Translations under genes and position numbers: made by a program
Source: Rhodospirillales bacterium
GTDB lineage: Bacteria > Pseudomonadota > Alphaproteobacteria > UBA828
DNA: 64,000 bases
Assembly (NCBI GenBank): GCA_028818855.1
Contig: JAPPMY010000118.1
Span: 1 to 64,000, forward strand
Direction of reading: 5' to 3'
The notes under the pieces: generated by a model
Seen by the model: the letters and a program-made list of their open reading frames with translations, nothing else
What the model was told of the DNA's origin: nothing
Database searches by the model: none
Shown: positions 1 through 8,252 of the stretch, piece after piece
How the letters are laid out: each line of letters starts with the position of its first letter
Numbering within the stretch: position 1 is the stretch's first letter

Positions 1-407
1 CCGCGCGCCATCGACCAGAACATCAGCTCGCCTTCGTGGAACACCGGGCTCGCCAGCAGAGGCTCCCCCATGTGGGTGTTGCCAAGGTAGGCGAGGTTGC
101 ACATCAGCACGTCGCCGTCCTCGATCTCGCCTTCGAAGAAGTCGGCGGTGCTCTTCATGATGCGTTGCATGGTCATGGCCTGGACCGGCAGCGCCGTATC
201 CGGCACCGAGACCAGATTGCAGGCGTCGTCGGCGATGCCGACGGAAAAATCGCGGCAGAGGTTGATGATGGAGGTCCAGGCCGAGCGCTCGAGCGTGATC
301 ATCATCTCGCGCCCGATGTTCTCGTACATTCCCATGATGACGCTGAAGGTCCCGGGGTCGATCTCTCCCGGGGCCTCCCAGGTCTCGGCTTCGGCAAGGT
401 TGGCCAT
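1..407 (-). CDS. Hydantoinase B / oxoprolinase-type subunit, partial
   Basis: Only the N-terminal 135 residues are present; the gene runs off the left edge. The start ATG (405-407 on the reverse strand) has a purine-rich GGGAGGGG Shine-Dalgarno a few bases upstream. The translation carries CNLAYLGNTHMGE at residues 103-115, the equivalent of the CNDPY-GGTH-type motif of the HyuB/oxoprolinase B/acetone carboxylase alpha family, with the usual acidic N-terminus (EIDPGTFSVI). Family members are ATP-dependent hydantoinases, 5-oxoprolinases or acetone carboxylase subunits; which one cannot be told from this fragment. It is divergent from an ABC importer, so the importer may bring in its substrate (inference). 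Confidence 0.8.
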   Translation of the reverse strand, partial: MANLAEAETWEAPGEIDPGTFSVIMGMYENIGREMMITLERSAWTSIINLCRDFSVGIADDACNLVSVPDTALPVQAMTMQRIMKSTADFFEGEIEDGDVLMCNLAYLGNTHMGEPLLASPVFHEGELMFWSMAR

Positions 408-514
408 CGTCCCCTCCCGCTCGCAACGCGCCGCCGCGCAGCCCGCAGCGTCAGACTAACCCGGATTTCTCGCCGCGGTCACGGCTCGTATCGCGCTCCC
501 CCGGAGGGGCAACC

Positions 515-544
515 TTGTCAATTGGTGCACGAAGTCCGTAGCAT
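515..544 (+). promoter_or_regulatory. Candidate sigma-70-type promoter for the ABC importer operon
   Basis: TTGTCA at 515-520 and TAGCAT at 539-544 are separated by 18 bases, about 40 bases upstream of the binding-protein start. The -35 matches 5 of 6 consensus bases and the -10 matches 4 of 6. It lies in the divergent gap 408-581, which holds no gene. Prediction by eye only. Confidence 0.35.
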
Positions 545-581
545 TGCCGGGCATAGAGAAAGCCCAAATAGGGAGGCTCAC

Positions 582-1760
582 ATGATGCGCCGAATCTTCA
601 TAGGTGCGGCGGCGATCCTCGCGATGTCGTTCGCCGGCGCTGCCGCGCAGGCCGAAGACACCCTCAAGATCGGGCTCCAGTCAGCGATGACGGGATGGGG
701 CGCCGCATGGGGGGTGCCCTTGCGTGCGACCTCGGAGATGTACGTCGACGAGATCAACGCCGAGGGCGGTCTGGAGGTTGGCGGCAAGACGTACATGATC
801 GAGCTGTTCGTCGACGACCACAAGGCGGACACCAAGCTCGCCAAGGCCGGCCTGGAGCGCTTCATCCATCAGGAAGGCATCAAGATCCTGATGATCCACT
901 TCGATAACGGCCCGGACGCCTGGCTCGGCCTGCCGGACGACGTGCGGGAAGGACTCATTCACGTCTCGCCGGTGTGGCGGCCGGACGTGTTCTCGCCGCC
1001 GCACAACGGCTTCGGCACGCTCAATCTGCCGCCGAATTTCGCGCCGGTCCTGTTCGGGAAGGTTCTCGAGGACAACCCGGACATCAAGACGGTCGTCGAG
1101 CTCAGCCCGCGCGGACAGTTCCCCGAGATGGCCGTGCAGAACGACAAGGCCGCGGTGGAATCACTCGGTCTCGAGTGGCTCGGCGTCGAGTACTTCGACC
1201 CCGACCTGGCCGACCCACTGCCGGTGGTGACCAAGGTTCTGGCGCTCAATCCCGACATGCTCAACCTGGGCTGCGTGGGCCAGACCGGGCCGCAACTACT
1301 GAAGCTTGCCCGCCAACTCGGCTACGAGGGCGTGATGAGCTGCAGCTGCGAGGACGATATCAACCTCTACCTGGGCCACGCCGGCCCCGAGGCCGCCGAG
1401 GGCTTCTACATCATCGGCTCCCACGGCTTCCCCGAGGGCCCGGAACTTGTGGCGTTCCGTGAGAAGTACACGGAGCGTGAGGGTGAATGGACCGCAGTGT
1501 CTCTCGCCTTCTACCAGGGGATCAGGGTGCTTCTCGCCGGCATCCAGAAGGCCGGATCCATCGACGACATTCCGGCGATCGTGGAGGGCGTGCGCCAGTC
1601 CACGGTGGTCCAGGAGCTGCTGCCCGGCAAGCCTGTCATCACCTGGGGCGGCTCGGAGACCTGGGGCCAGCCGCACCAGATGCAGGTGCCCGTCGTGCTC
1701 AACACCATCAAGGACGGGCAGGCCACCACCGTGGCCGTGGTTCCGCCGACGGTGCCGTGA
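582..1760 (+). CDS. ABC transporter substrate-binding protein, branched-chain amino acid type
   Basis: 392 residues. Start chosen at ATG 582 because GGGAGG sits 5 bases before it and the protein then begins with a clean Sec signal peptide (MMRR, a hydrophobic core, cleavage near AAAQA-EDT at residue 24). The mature part opens with LKIGLQSAMTG, typical of LivK/Peripla_BP_6 proteins, and continues with a two-lobe periplasmic-binding-protein pattern. It should capture a solute in the periplasm and deliver it to the permeases encoded downstream. The ligand is not predictable; the divergent hydantoinase-type gene suggests an amide, hydantoin or amino-acid-like compound (inference). First gene of a five-gene importer operon. 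Confidence 0.85.
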   Translation: MMRRIFIGAAAILAMSFAGAAAQAEDTLKIGLQSAMTGWGAAWGVPLRATSEMYVDEINAEGGLEVGGKTYMIELFVDDHKADTKLAKAGLERFIHQEGIKILMIHFDNGPDAWLGLPDDVREGLIHVSPVWRPDVFSPPHNGFGTLNLPPNFAPVLFGKVLEDNPDIKTVVELSPRGQFPEMAVQNDKAAVESLGLEWLGVEYFDPDLADPLPVVTKVLALNPDMLNLGCVGQTGPQLLKLARQLGYEGVMSCSCEDDINLYLGHAGPEAAEGFYIIGSHGFPEGPELVAFREKYTEREGEWTAVSLAFYQGIRVLLAGIQKAGSIDDIPAIVEGVRQSTVVQELLPGKPVITWGGSETWGQPHQMQVPVVLNTIKDGQATTVAVVPPTVP

Positions 1761-1858
1761 GCCGCAGGCGTGTGAGGGCAGGCCGGTAAGGGGGCGGACA
1801 AGGCGTTCTCCCCAAACCGGCCCAAGCCCGCCAGTGCCCGGGACGGGTGCCGTCGGCC

Positions 1859-2587
1859 ATGCTGCTTGAGGTCAAGGACCTGTGGGTCCACCACGGTCGG
1901 GCGCCCGCGCTCAAGGGAGTCACCGTCTCGGTGCCCGAGGGGAGCCTCGTGGCGCTGGTGGGGCCGAACGGGGCCGGAAAATCGACCCTGGTGCGCACGA
2001 TCTCGGGCCTCAAGCGGGCCAGCGCCGGCGAGATCCTGTTCGATGGCAAGCGTATCGACCGCGTGCCCGCCCACAAGATCGTGGGGCTCGGGATCGCGCA
2101 CGTGCCGGAGGGGCGGCGCGTCTTCCCGGACATGACGGTGTTCGAGAACCTGCGGATGGGTGCGTACCGGAGGCTGCGCCGGGCCGGGGTGCTGGGCCGG
2201 GACTCCGACTTCGAAGACGATCTCGCGCTCACCTACGAGCACTTCCCGCGGCTGAGGGAGCGCCGCCGCCAGCGCGCAGGCAGCCTCAGCGGCGGCGAGC
2301 AGCAGATGCTGGCGATCGGGCGCGCGCTCATGGCGCGCCCGCGGCTTCTCCTGCTGGACGAGCCCTCGATCGGCCTCGCGCCCCGGATGGTGCAGGAGAT
2401 CGCCCAGGTCATCGCGGCGATCACGCGGCGCTGGCGGGTCGGCATCCTGCTCATCGAGCAGAACGCGCGCATGGCCTTCCGCATCGCACAACACGCCTAC
2501 GTCCTCGAAACCGGGCAGGTGGTCATCACCGGCGCGACCGACGCGCTGGCCCAGAACGAGGAAGTCAAGCGCGTCTATCTGGGCTAG
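1859..2587 (+). CDS. ABC transporter ATPase, LivF type
   Basis: 242 residues from ATG 1859; an upstream in-frame GTG at 1847 is an alternative, and neither has a strong Shine-Dalgarno. Walker A GPNGAGKST lies near residues 35-43, the signature LSGGEQQML is intact, and Walker B is LLLLDEPS. The sequence after Walker B (IGLAPRMVQEI) and the C-terminus resemble LivF rather than LivG. It is one of two cytoplasmic ATPases powering the importer. It follows the binding-protein gene by about 100 bases and precedes the LivG-type gene by 19 bases. Confidence 0.88.
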   Translation: MLLEVKDLWVHHGRAPALKGVTVSVPEGSLVALVGPNGAGKSTLVRTISGLKRASAGEILFDGKRIDRVPAHKIVGLGIAHVPEGRRVFPDMTVFENLRMGAYRRLRRAGVLGRDSDFEDDLALTYEHFPRLRERRRQRAGSLSGGEQQMLAIGRALMARPRLLLLDEPSIGLAPRMVQEIAQVIAAITRRWRVGILLIEQNARMAFRIAQHAYVLETGQVVITGATDALAQNEEVKRVYLG

Positions 2588-2606
2588 CGCCCCGGTTACG
2601 CCCGTC

Positions 2607-3377
2607 ATGACACTCCTGGAACTCTCAGGCATCGACAAGAATTTCGGCGGCCTTGCGGCGTTGGGCGGCGTCGACCTCACCGTCGAAGAGGGCGAGATTC
2701 TCGGCCTGATCGGCCCCAACGGTGCCGGCAAGACCACCCTCTTCAACGTCATCAGCGGCGTCCTGCCGCCGAACGCCGGGCGCATCGTCTACGACGGCAC
2801 CGACATCACGCGCTGGTCCCTCCACCGCATCGCCCGGCACGGCCTGGTGCGGACTTTCCAGCAGACCGAGCTCTTCATGGAGATGACGGTGCTGGAGAAC
2901 GTGCAGGTGAGCGCGCGCGCCCATAGCGGCCTCAGCTTCCGGCGCATGAGCGGCCGCGAGACGGCGGGGCGGATGTCCGTGCACGACATCATAGAGCTGG
3001 TGGGCCTGAGCGAGCTCACCCACGAGCGGGCCGAGAACCTGCCGCACGGCCACCGCCGGGCGCTCGGGATCGCGCTCGCGCTGGCAGCAGCCCCGTCGCT
3101 GCTCCTGCTCGACGAGCCGCTGACCGGCATGGACGCGGGCGAGACCGCCGCGATGGTCAACACTATCGCGCGGATTCGCGCGCGCGCCACAACCATCATG
3201 CTGGTCGAGCACAACATGCGCGCCGTCATGCGCTGCTGCGACCGCATCGCGGTCCTCGACTTCGGCAAGCTGATCGCCGAGGGGCCGCCGGAGCGGATAC
3301 AGAACGACCCCCGCGTCATCGACGCCTACCTGGGCGCCGACGAGGACATCCATGGCATCGAGCAGGCGCCGGCCTGA
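2607..3377 (+). CDS. ABC transporter ATPase, LivG type
   Basis: 256 residues. Walker A GPNGAGKTT at residues 36-44 and Walker B LLLLDEPLTGMD are present. The ABC signature is degenerate, ENLPHGHRRALGIA in place of the usual LSYGxQRRLEIA, so the glycine is kept but serine is replaced. RTFQQTELFMEMTVLENV is the Q-loop region typical of LivG. Partner of the LivF-type ATPase in a heterodimeric importer. A degenerate site in one ATPase is common in such pairs (family knowledge); here it suggests one of the two ATP sites is weak (inference). Confidence 0.88.
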   Translation: MTLLELSGIDKNFGGLAALGGVDLTVEEGEILGLIGPNGAGKTTLFNVISGVLPPNAGRIVYDGTDITRWSLHRIARHGLVRTFQQTELFMEMTVLENVQVSARAHSGLSFRRMSGRETAGRMSVHDIIELVGLSELTHERAENLPHGHRRALGIALALAAAPSLLLLDEPLTGMDAGETAAMVNTIARIRARATTIMLVEHNMRAVMRCCDRIAVLDFGKLIAEGPPERIQNDPRVIDAYLGADEDIHGIEQAPA

Positions 3378-3422
3378 GCGGCTGGCCCGTGCCGGGCGCC
3401 CGTGCCCGAGAGGCATCCGTTC

Positions 3423-4283
3423 ATGACGGCCATGCTCTACGGCCAGGTGGCGGTGAACGCGCTAATGCTGGGCGCGACCTACGCGCTCATCGCCGTCGGG
3501 CTCAGCCTGGTCTTCAGCATCATGCGGGTGATCCAGTTCGCCCACGGCCATCTCTACATGCTGGGCGCGTTCTGCGTGTTCTATCTGGCGAGCGAGCTGG
3601 GGGTGAACTACTTCCTCGCGATGCTCGTCGCCGCCATCGCCGTGGGCCTCCTCGGCATGGTGCTCGACCGCGTCTTCCTGAAGCCTCTGCGCGGGCAGGA
3701 CCTGCCGAGCATGATCGTCACGCTCGGGCTTCTCCTCCTCATCGAGGGCAGCGCGCTGCTCGCGTTCGGCGAGCGCGACAAGCGCTTTCGCAGCCCGGTG
3801 GACGGCGCGGTCTGGCTCTTCGACACCATCGTCATCCCGAGCGAGCGGCTGATGATCCTGGGCGTGGCCGCCCCTCTCATCGCGCTCCTCTTCCTCTTCG
3901 TCTGGCGCACCAAGGAGGGCCAGGCGATGCGCGCGGTCGCGCAGGACCGGGAGGCGGCGATGCTGCAGGGCATCAACGTCGACTGGGTCAGCGCGCTCGG
4001 CATGTTCATCGGCAGCGCGCTGGCCGCCGCCGCCGCCGGCCTCCTGCTGCCGATTCAGGTGCTGACGCCCGCCGTCGGCGGGCCTGTCGTCATCAAGGCC
4101 TTCATGGTGGTGATCCTGGGCGGCCTCGGCAGCATTCCGGGCGCCGTGGTGGGCTCGCTCGCCTTCGGCGCGCTGGAGAGCTTCGGCACCACCTTCTTCG
4201 GCGGATACTCGTCGCTGGCGGCGTTCAGCGCGGTGATGCTGATCCTGATCTTCCGCCCGCGCGGATTGCTGGGCCGTGCTTAA
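3423..4283 (+). CDS. ABC transporter permease, LivH type
   Basis: 286 residues from ATG 3423, preferred over GTG 3402 because AGAGG lies 9 bases upstream and the protein then starts MTAMLYGQVAVNALMLG like other LivH proteins. It is a polytopic inner-membrane protein of about eight hydrophobic segments. VGLSLVFSIMRVIQFAHG near the N-terminus and GGLGSIPGAVVGS near the C-terminus are family hallmarks (the latter is the EAA-like coupling loop). It forms the translocation channel with the LivM-type permease, whose start codon overlaps its stop. Confidence 0.88.
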   Translation: MTAMLYGQVAVNALMLGATYALIAVGLSLVFSIMRVIQFAHGHLYMLGAFCVFYLASELGVNYFLAMLVAAIAVGLLGMVLDRVFLKPLRGQDLPSMIVTLGLLLLIEGSALLAFGERDKRFRSPVDGAVWLFDTIVIPSERLMILGVAAPLIALLFLFVWRTKEGQAMRAVAQDREAAMLQGINVDWVSALGMFIGSALAAAAAGLLLPIQVLTPAVGGPVVIKAFMVVILGGLGSIPGAVVGSLAFGALESFGTTFFGGYSSLAAFSAVMLILIFRPRGLLGRA

Positions 4284-5262
4284 GCTGCCTGCGATCGCGG
4301 CGCTGGTCGCCCTGACCGGGCTGATCCCGGTCATCACGCAGCACCCCTACTACCTGCACGTCTTCATCACCATCGGGGTCTTCGTCATCGTCTCGCTTGG
4401 AGTCCGTCTGGTCCTGATGATCGGCCAGTGGACCTTCGGCCAGGCGGCTTTCATGACCATCGGCTCCTACGCCTCGGCCATGCTGGCCGGCCATCTGGGC
4501 TGGTCGTTCTGGGCGGCGCTGCCCGTGGCCGGGCTGATCGCCGCGGCAGCCGCTGCGCTCTTCGGCTATCCGGCGCTGCGGCTGACGGGCGCCTACTTCG
4601 CCATGGTGACGCTGGTGCTCAACATCGTGATCCGCCAGATCATCCTGGTCACCCCCGACTTCACCGGCGGCAGCATGGGCATGTCGGTCATGGTCGATAT
4701 CCGGCCGCCCGACCCGATACCGCTGCCCTTCGGCGGCGGCACGATCGCGTTCACCGACAAGACCTCTTACTACTACCTCGTCTGGCTGCTCGGGCTCGCC
4801 GCCGTCGGAATCGCCTACTGGATTGACCGCTCACCCATGGGCGCGGTCCTGCGCGCGGTCCGCCAGAGCGAGATTCTGGCGCGAAGCGTCGGCATCGACA
4901 CCGCCATCTACAAGCTGATCGCCTTCGTCATCGCCTGCTTCTTCGCCGGGATCGCGGGCAGCTTCTACGCACACTACCTGATCCTGGCGCACCCGGACGC
5001 GTTCTCGCTCTGGGATTCGATCTACGCGGTCGCCTACGTGGTGATCGGCGGCACGAGCACCGTGCTCGGCCCGATCCTGGGAACCGTCCTGCTGATCGGT
5101 GGTTTCGAGCTGCTGCGCGAGGCGTCTGCGTACCAGACCGTGGGTTATGCGCTGATCCTGCTCCTGGTCACCCGCTTCCTCCCCGGCGGGCTGATCAGCC
5201 TTGGCCCCATGTCGTCCGATTTCCTGGCCCGCCGCCGACAGGGAACGCCGGACCGGGAATAG
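4276..5262 (+). CDS. ABC transporter permease, LivM type
   Basis: 328 residues, GTG start at 4276 overlapping the end of the LivH-type gene by 8 bases, which implies translational coupling. Polytopic membrane protein with the LivM pattern: GQWTFGQAAFMTIGSYASA in the first third, RLTGAYFAMVTLVLN in the middle and VVIGGTSTVLGPILGT near the C-terminus. Second channel subunit of the importer. It is the last gene of the operon and meets a glutathione S-transferase gene head-on after 22 bases. Confidence 0.87.
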   Translation: MLKLPAIAALVALTGLIPVITQHPYYLHVFITIGVFVIVSLGVRLVLMIGQWTFGQAAFMTIGSYASAMLAGHLGWSFWAALPVAGLIAAAAAALFGYPALRLTGAYFAMVTLVLNIVIRQIILVTPDFTGGSMGMSVMVDIRPPDPIPLPFGGGTIAFTDKTSYYYLVWLLGLAAVGIAYWIDRSPMGAVLRAVRQSEILARSVGIDTAIYKLIAFVIACFFAGIAGSFYAHYLILAHPDAFSLWDSIYAVAYVVIGGTSTVLGPILGTVLLIGGFELLREASAYQTVGYALILLLVTRFLPGGLISLGPMSSDFLARRRQGTPDRE

Positions 5263-5284
5263 GGTGAGAGCCGGCTAACGCTGC

Positions 5285-6007
5285 TCAGCCCGGCGCAGGC
5301 CGCGCGCGCTGGTTGTAGAGCAGCGCGTGGCGGCGCTGCTTCTCTTCTTCCGGTATCGTGTCCGGGTCTTCCGGCAGGTCGGCGCCGGCTGCCATGCCGC
5401 GCTGCACCGCGTCGCGCGCCGACAGTTCCTCGAACCAACGCTTGAAGTGCTTGAACGCGTTGATGTCCTCCCCCTGCGCCTCCCAGTAGACGGTCCAGGG
5501 ATAGGAGATCATGTCGGCGATCGTGTATGCGTCCCCGGCCAGGTAGGGCCGGTCGTAGAGCCGGTTGTTCATCACGCCGTAGAGCCGGTTGACCTCGTTG
5601 CTGAAGCGGGTGAGCGCGTAGCTCTGGTCGCCCTCGTCGTCGCCGAGGCGGTTGAAGTGTCCGCGCTCGCCGAACTTCGGCCCCTGGTTCGCCATCTGCC
5701 ACATGACCCACTGGTTGACCTCGTGGCGGGCGCGCAGGTCCTGCGGATAGAAACGGCCGGCCTTCTCGGCGATGTACATCATCATCGCGCCCGATTCGAA
5801 GACGCTGACCGGCGCGCCGCCGCCGGGCGGATCGTGGTCCACCAGCGCCGGCATGCGGTTGTTGGGGCTGATCCGGAGGAATTCATCCTCGAACTGATCA
5901 CCCTTCCCGATGTGGCAGGGGACGAGGCGATAGGGCATCCCGCACTCCTCCAGCAGGATGGTCACCTTCTTGCCGTTGGGCGTCGGCCAGTAGTGCAGAT
6001 TGATCAT
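5285..6007 (-). CDS. Glutathione S-transferase, YghU/YfcG-like
   Basis: 240 residues. The start ATG at 6005-6007 is preceded by GGGAGGGAA. The N-terminal thioredoxin-like domain opens INLHYWPTPNGKKVTILLEE and holds the cis-proline segment NNRMPALVDHD; the C-terminal helical domain contains WVMWQMANQGP and LAGDAYTIADM, both common in YfcG/YghU-type enzymes. These act as glutathione-dependent disulfide-bond oxidoreductases rather than classical xenobiotic transferases (family knowledge). Cytoplasmic. A second GST gene lies just upstream on the same strand, so the two are probably cotranscribed. Confidence 0.87.
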   Translation of the reverse strand: MINLHYWPTPNGKKVTILLEECGMPYRLVPCHIGKGDQFEDEFLRISPNNRMPALVDHDPPGGGAPVSVFESGAMMMYIAEKAGRFYPQDLRARHEVNQWVMWQMANQGPKFGERGHFNRLGDDEGDQSYALTRFSNEVNRLYGVMNNRLYDRPYLAGDAYTIADMISYPWTVYWEAQGEDINAFKHFKRWFEELSARDAVQRGMAAGADLPEDPDTIPEEEKQRRHALLYNQRARPAPG

Positions 6008-6030
6008 GGAATTTCCCTCCCCGCTGGCGG

Positions 6031-6618
6031 TCAGTCCGTGGGCTGCGTCGCGGCGACGCTGGGGCGGCTCTGCAATTCCTCGTACCACGCCGTCAGCGCC
6101 GGGCAGTCGGCCCGCCACGCGGCGTCATGGCGAAACTCCAGGTGGCCGATGCCGCAGATCACCGCGATGTGGTCGATGCGAAACGGCGCGGCGGTGAGGG
6201 CGTCCGCCTCGGCATCGAGCGCAGCGGTGACGCGCCGCATCCGCTTCTCGTAATGGCTCTTGAGGTTGGCGCTCTGCTGGTCCGCCGGCTGGCGCTTCTG
6301 GAAGAGCCAGAGGACGCTCGTCTCCGTGAGCGCCGTGCCAAGGGTCATGCGGCGCTGCCAGTCCAGCTTGCCGGCCTCGGGGTAGAGCGTCGGGCCATCG
6401 CCGAACTCGTCGAGATAGGGGCAGATGACGTGGCTGTCGTAGAGCACAGTGCCGTCATCCAGCACCAGCACGGGGATGGCCTTGATGGGATTGAGCCGTT
6501 CCAGCTCCTCGGAGGTGAACGGGTTCACGTTCTCGATGTCGAGCGCGATGCCGTGCTCGCGTGCGACGATGGCGGCCTTCCGGCCGAACGGCGTCGCCGG
6601 GCTCGAGTAGAGCTTCAT
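6031..6618 (-). CDS. Glutathione S-transferase family protein
   Basis: 195 residues. Begins MKLYSSPATPFGRKAAIVAR, a GST thioredoxin-fold N-terminus with serine residues in place of a CxxC, followed by NPIKAIPVLVLDDG with the cis-proline and LYDSHVICPYLDE for glutathione gamma-glutamyl contacts. GGAAGGA sits 7 bases before the start. The short length and helical C-terminus match small bacterial GSTs (YibF-like). It precedes the YghU-like gene by 23 bases. A short inverted repeat (6631-6636 with 6641-6646) lies in its leader beside the Shine-Dalgarno. Confidence 0.85.
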   Translation of the reverse strand: MKLYSSPATPFGRKAAIVAREHGIALDIENVNPFTSEELERLNPIKAIPVLVLDDGTVLYDSHVICPYLDEFGDGPTLYPEAGKLDWQRRMTLGTALTETSVLWLFQKRQPADQQSANLKSHYEKRMRRVTAALDAEADALTAAPFRIDHIAVICGIGHLEFRHDAAWRADCPALTAWYEELQSRPSVAATQPTD

Positions 6619-6714
6619 CGAACGATCCTTCCCGCAGGCGTGCGGGTCTTAGACCGGTCGTGCTCCGATGTACAGCGCGACCGGGAGAAATCGGCTGTCG
6701 GCGCGGGTTGGCGA

Positions 6715-6743
6715 TTGATAGGGCGAGGCCTGAGGCATAAGGT
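6715..6743 (+). promoter_or_regulatory. Weak candidate promoter for the amidohydrolase gene
   Basis: TTGATA (6715-6720) and TAAGGT (6738-6743) are 17 bases apart, about 105 bases upstream of the amidohydrolase start, in the divergent gap 6619-6847. The -35 is good, the -10 poor (3 of 6). Confidence 0.25.
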
Positions 6744-6847
6744 GTGCTGAGCGGCGTGCGTCGCGCGAAGCGGCGCTACGAAGGGATTCCCTGCGGCATG
6801 GGCCCCGAGGACCGCAACGGCGCATGCCAGAGGCGGAGGCTGAAACG

Positions 6848-8146
6848 ATGGCAGAGACGCTCTTCACGAATGTCAGGATTTTCGACGGCAACGCCAAGCG
6901 CCCCTATGCGGGCGAGGTGATGCTGCAAGGCAACCTCATCAGGAAGGTCGCCAAGGGCAGGAACAAGATCAAGGCCAACGGCGCGAACGTGGTGGACGGT
7001 GCCGGCGCAACGCTGATGCCGGGGATGATCGAGCCCCACGCCCACGTCTGCTACACCGACTGCACGAGCCTGCCGGAGATCGGGCGGCTCCAGCCCGAGG
7101 AGCACATGGTGCTCGCGCTCGAGAACGCGCGGAAGATGCTCGACCAGGGCTTCACCAGCCTCTTCTCGGCGGCCGGCGTCGGCTACAACAAGCTCCGCAT
7201 CGAGCCGGTGCTGCGCGACGTGATCAATGCCGGGCGCTATCCGGGCCCGCGCATCAAGGCGGCCTCGCCCGAGATCGTGTCGTCCGGCGGGCTCGGCGAC
7301 GAGCGCATGTGGCACATGCACCAGGAGTCGGTGGGCTACATCGCCGACGGACCGGACGAGGTGCGCAAGGCCTGCCGCATGTGCGTGCGGGAAGGCGTGG
7401 ATAACATCAAGATCAATATCTCGGGCGACGAGTTCGCCCACCCAGGTCAGTCGGAGAGGATCACCTACTTCGATGCCGAGGTGGCGGCGGCGGTCGAAGT
7501 CGCGCGCGAGGCCGGCGTCAACATCCTCACGCACGCGCGCGCCGACAAGGCCGTGCGGCTCGCGCTCAAGCACGGCATCAACATCATCTACCACGCCGAC
7601 TACGCGACCAATAAGACCATCGACATGCTGGAGGCCAAGAAGAAGGACGTCTTCATGGCGCCAGCGGTCGGCGTGGTCTACACGACCGCGTACGAGGCTT
7701 CGGAGTGGGGCATCACCCGCGAGGTCGCCGAGAGCTACAACCTCTTCTACAAGATGGAGCACACGGTCCGCACCTATCAGGAGGTGCGCAAGCGCGGCAT
7801 CCGGGCCATGCCGGGCGGCGATTACGGCTTCGCCTGGAACCCCATCGGCACCAATGCCCGCGACATGGAGCACTTCGTCAACATGTTCGGCTACTCGCCG
7901 GCGGAGGCGCTGATCGGCGCCACCAAGTGGGCCGGCGAGCTGATGGGGCTCAACGTGGGCCAGGTCAAGGAGGGGTATCTGGCCGACCTGCTGCTGGTCG
8001 ATGGCGACCCGACCAAGGACGTCTCGATCATGCAGGACGCCGATAACCTGCTGATGATCATGAAGGACGGCGCCTATCACCGCGCGCCGAACGAGATTGC
8101 GCTGGCCAAGCGCCGGCGGGGCGCGGCACCCGCCGCCGCCGAGTAG
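6848..8146 (+). CDS. Metal-dependent amidohydrolase (imidazolonepropionase/prolidase-like)
   Basis: 432 residues. ATG 6848 is chosen over the in-frame ATG 6824 because GGAGG lies about 9 bases before it and the protein then starts MAETLFTNVRIFDGN. The metal-binding HxH occurs in MIEPHAHVCYTD, further histidines in ILTHARADKA and IIYHADYA, and the C-terminal composite beta-domain ends in GYLADLLLVDGDPTKDVS, all typical of the urease/amidohydrolase superfamily. It should hydrolyse a C-N bond in a cytosolic substrate. Exact substrate unknown; neighbours (hydantoinase fragment, importer, dioxygenase) suggest catabolism of an imported nitrogen compound (inference). Confidence 0.87.
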   Translation: MAETLFTNVRIFDGNAKRPYAGEVMLQGNLIRKVAKGRNKIKANGANVVDGAGATLMPGMIEPHAHVCYTDCTSLPEIGRLQPEEHMVLALENARKMLDQGFTSLFSAAGVGYNKLRIEPVLRDVINAGRYPGPRIKAASPEIVSSGGLGDERMWHMHQESVGYIADGPDEVRKACRMCVREGVDNIKINISGDEFAHPGQSERITYFDAEVAAAVEVAREAGVNILTHARADKAVRLALKHGINIIYHADYATNKTIDMLEAKKKDVFMAPAVGVVYTTAYEASEWGITREVAESYNLFYKMEHTVRTYQEVRKRGIRAMPGGDYGFAWNPIGTNARDMEHFVNMFGYSPAEALIGATKWAGELMGLNVGQVKEGYLADLLLVDGDPTKDVSIMQDADNLLMIMKDGAYHRAPNEIALAKRRRGAAPAAAE

Positions 8147-8173
8147 GCCGATCGGTCCATGCCTCGGGGATGA

Positions 8174-8206
8174 GGCGCCCTCCCCCGCCAGCGGCGGGAG
8201 GGCGCC
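8174..8206. repeat. GC-rich palindromic intergenic element
   Basis: Left arm from 8174 (GGCGCCCTCCC...GCC) pairs with the right arm 8193-8206 (GGCGGGAGGGCGCC) around AGC, with a two-base bulge. No T-tract follows on either strand, so it is not a convincing intrinsic terminator. It resembles the CCCTCCC/GGGAGGG palindromic elements scattered between genes in many G+C-rich proteobacteria; a larger relative lies at 44101-44225. Confidence 0.5.
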
Positions 8207-8252
8207 GCCCCGGCATTTCGCGGCCCGCGAACGGCAGTGGGGAACCCGGCCG

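Noticed and set aside
8174..8206. Rho-independent terminator
   Set aside because: Strong stem but no T-tract, and the downstream gene is close and on the same strand.
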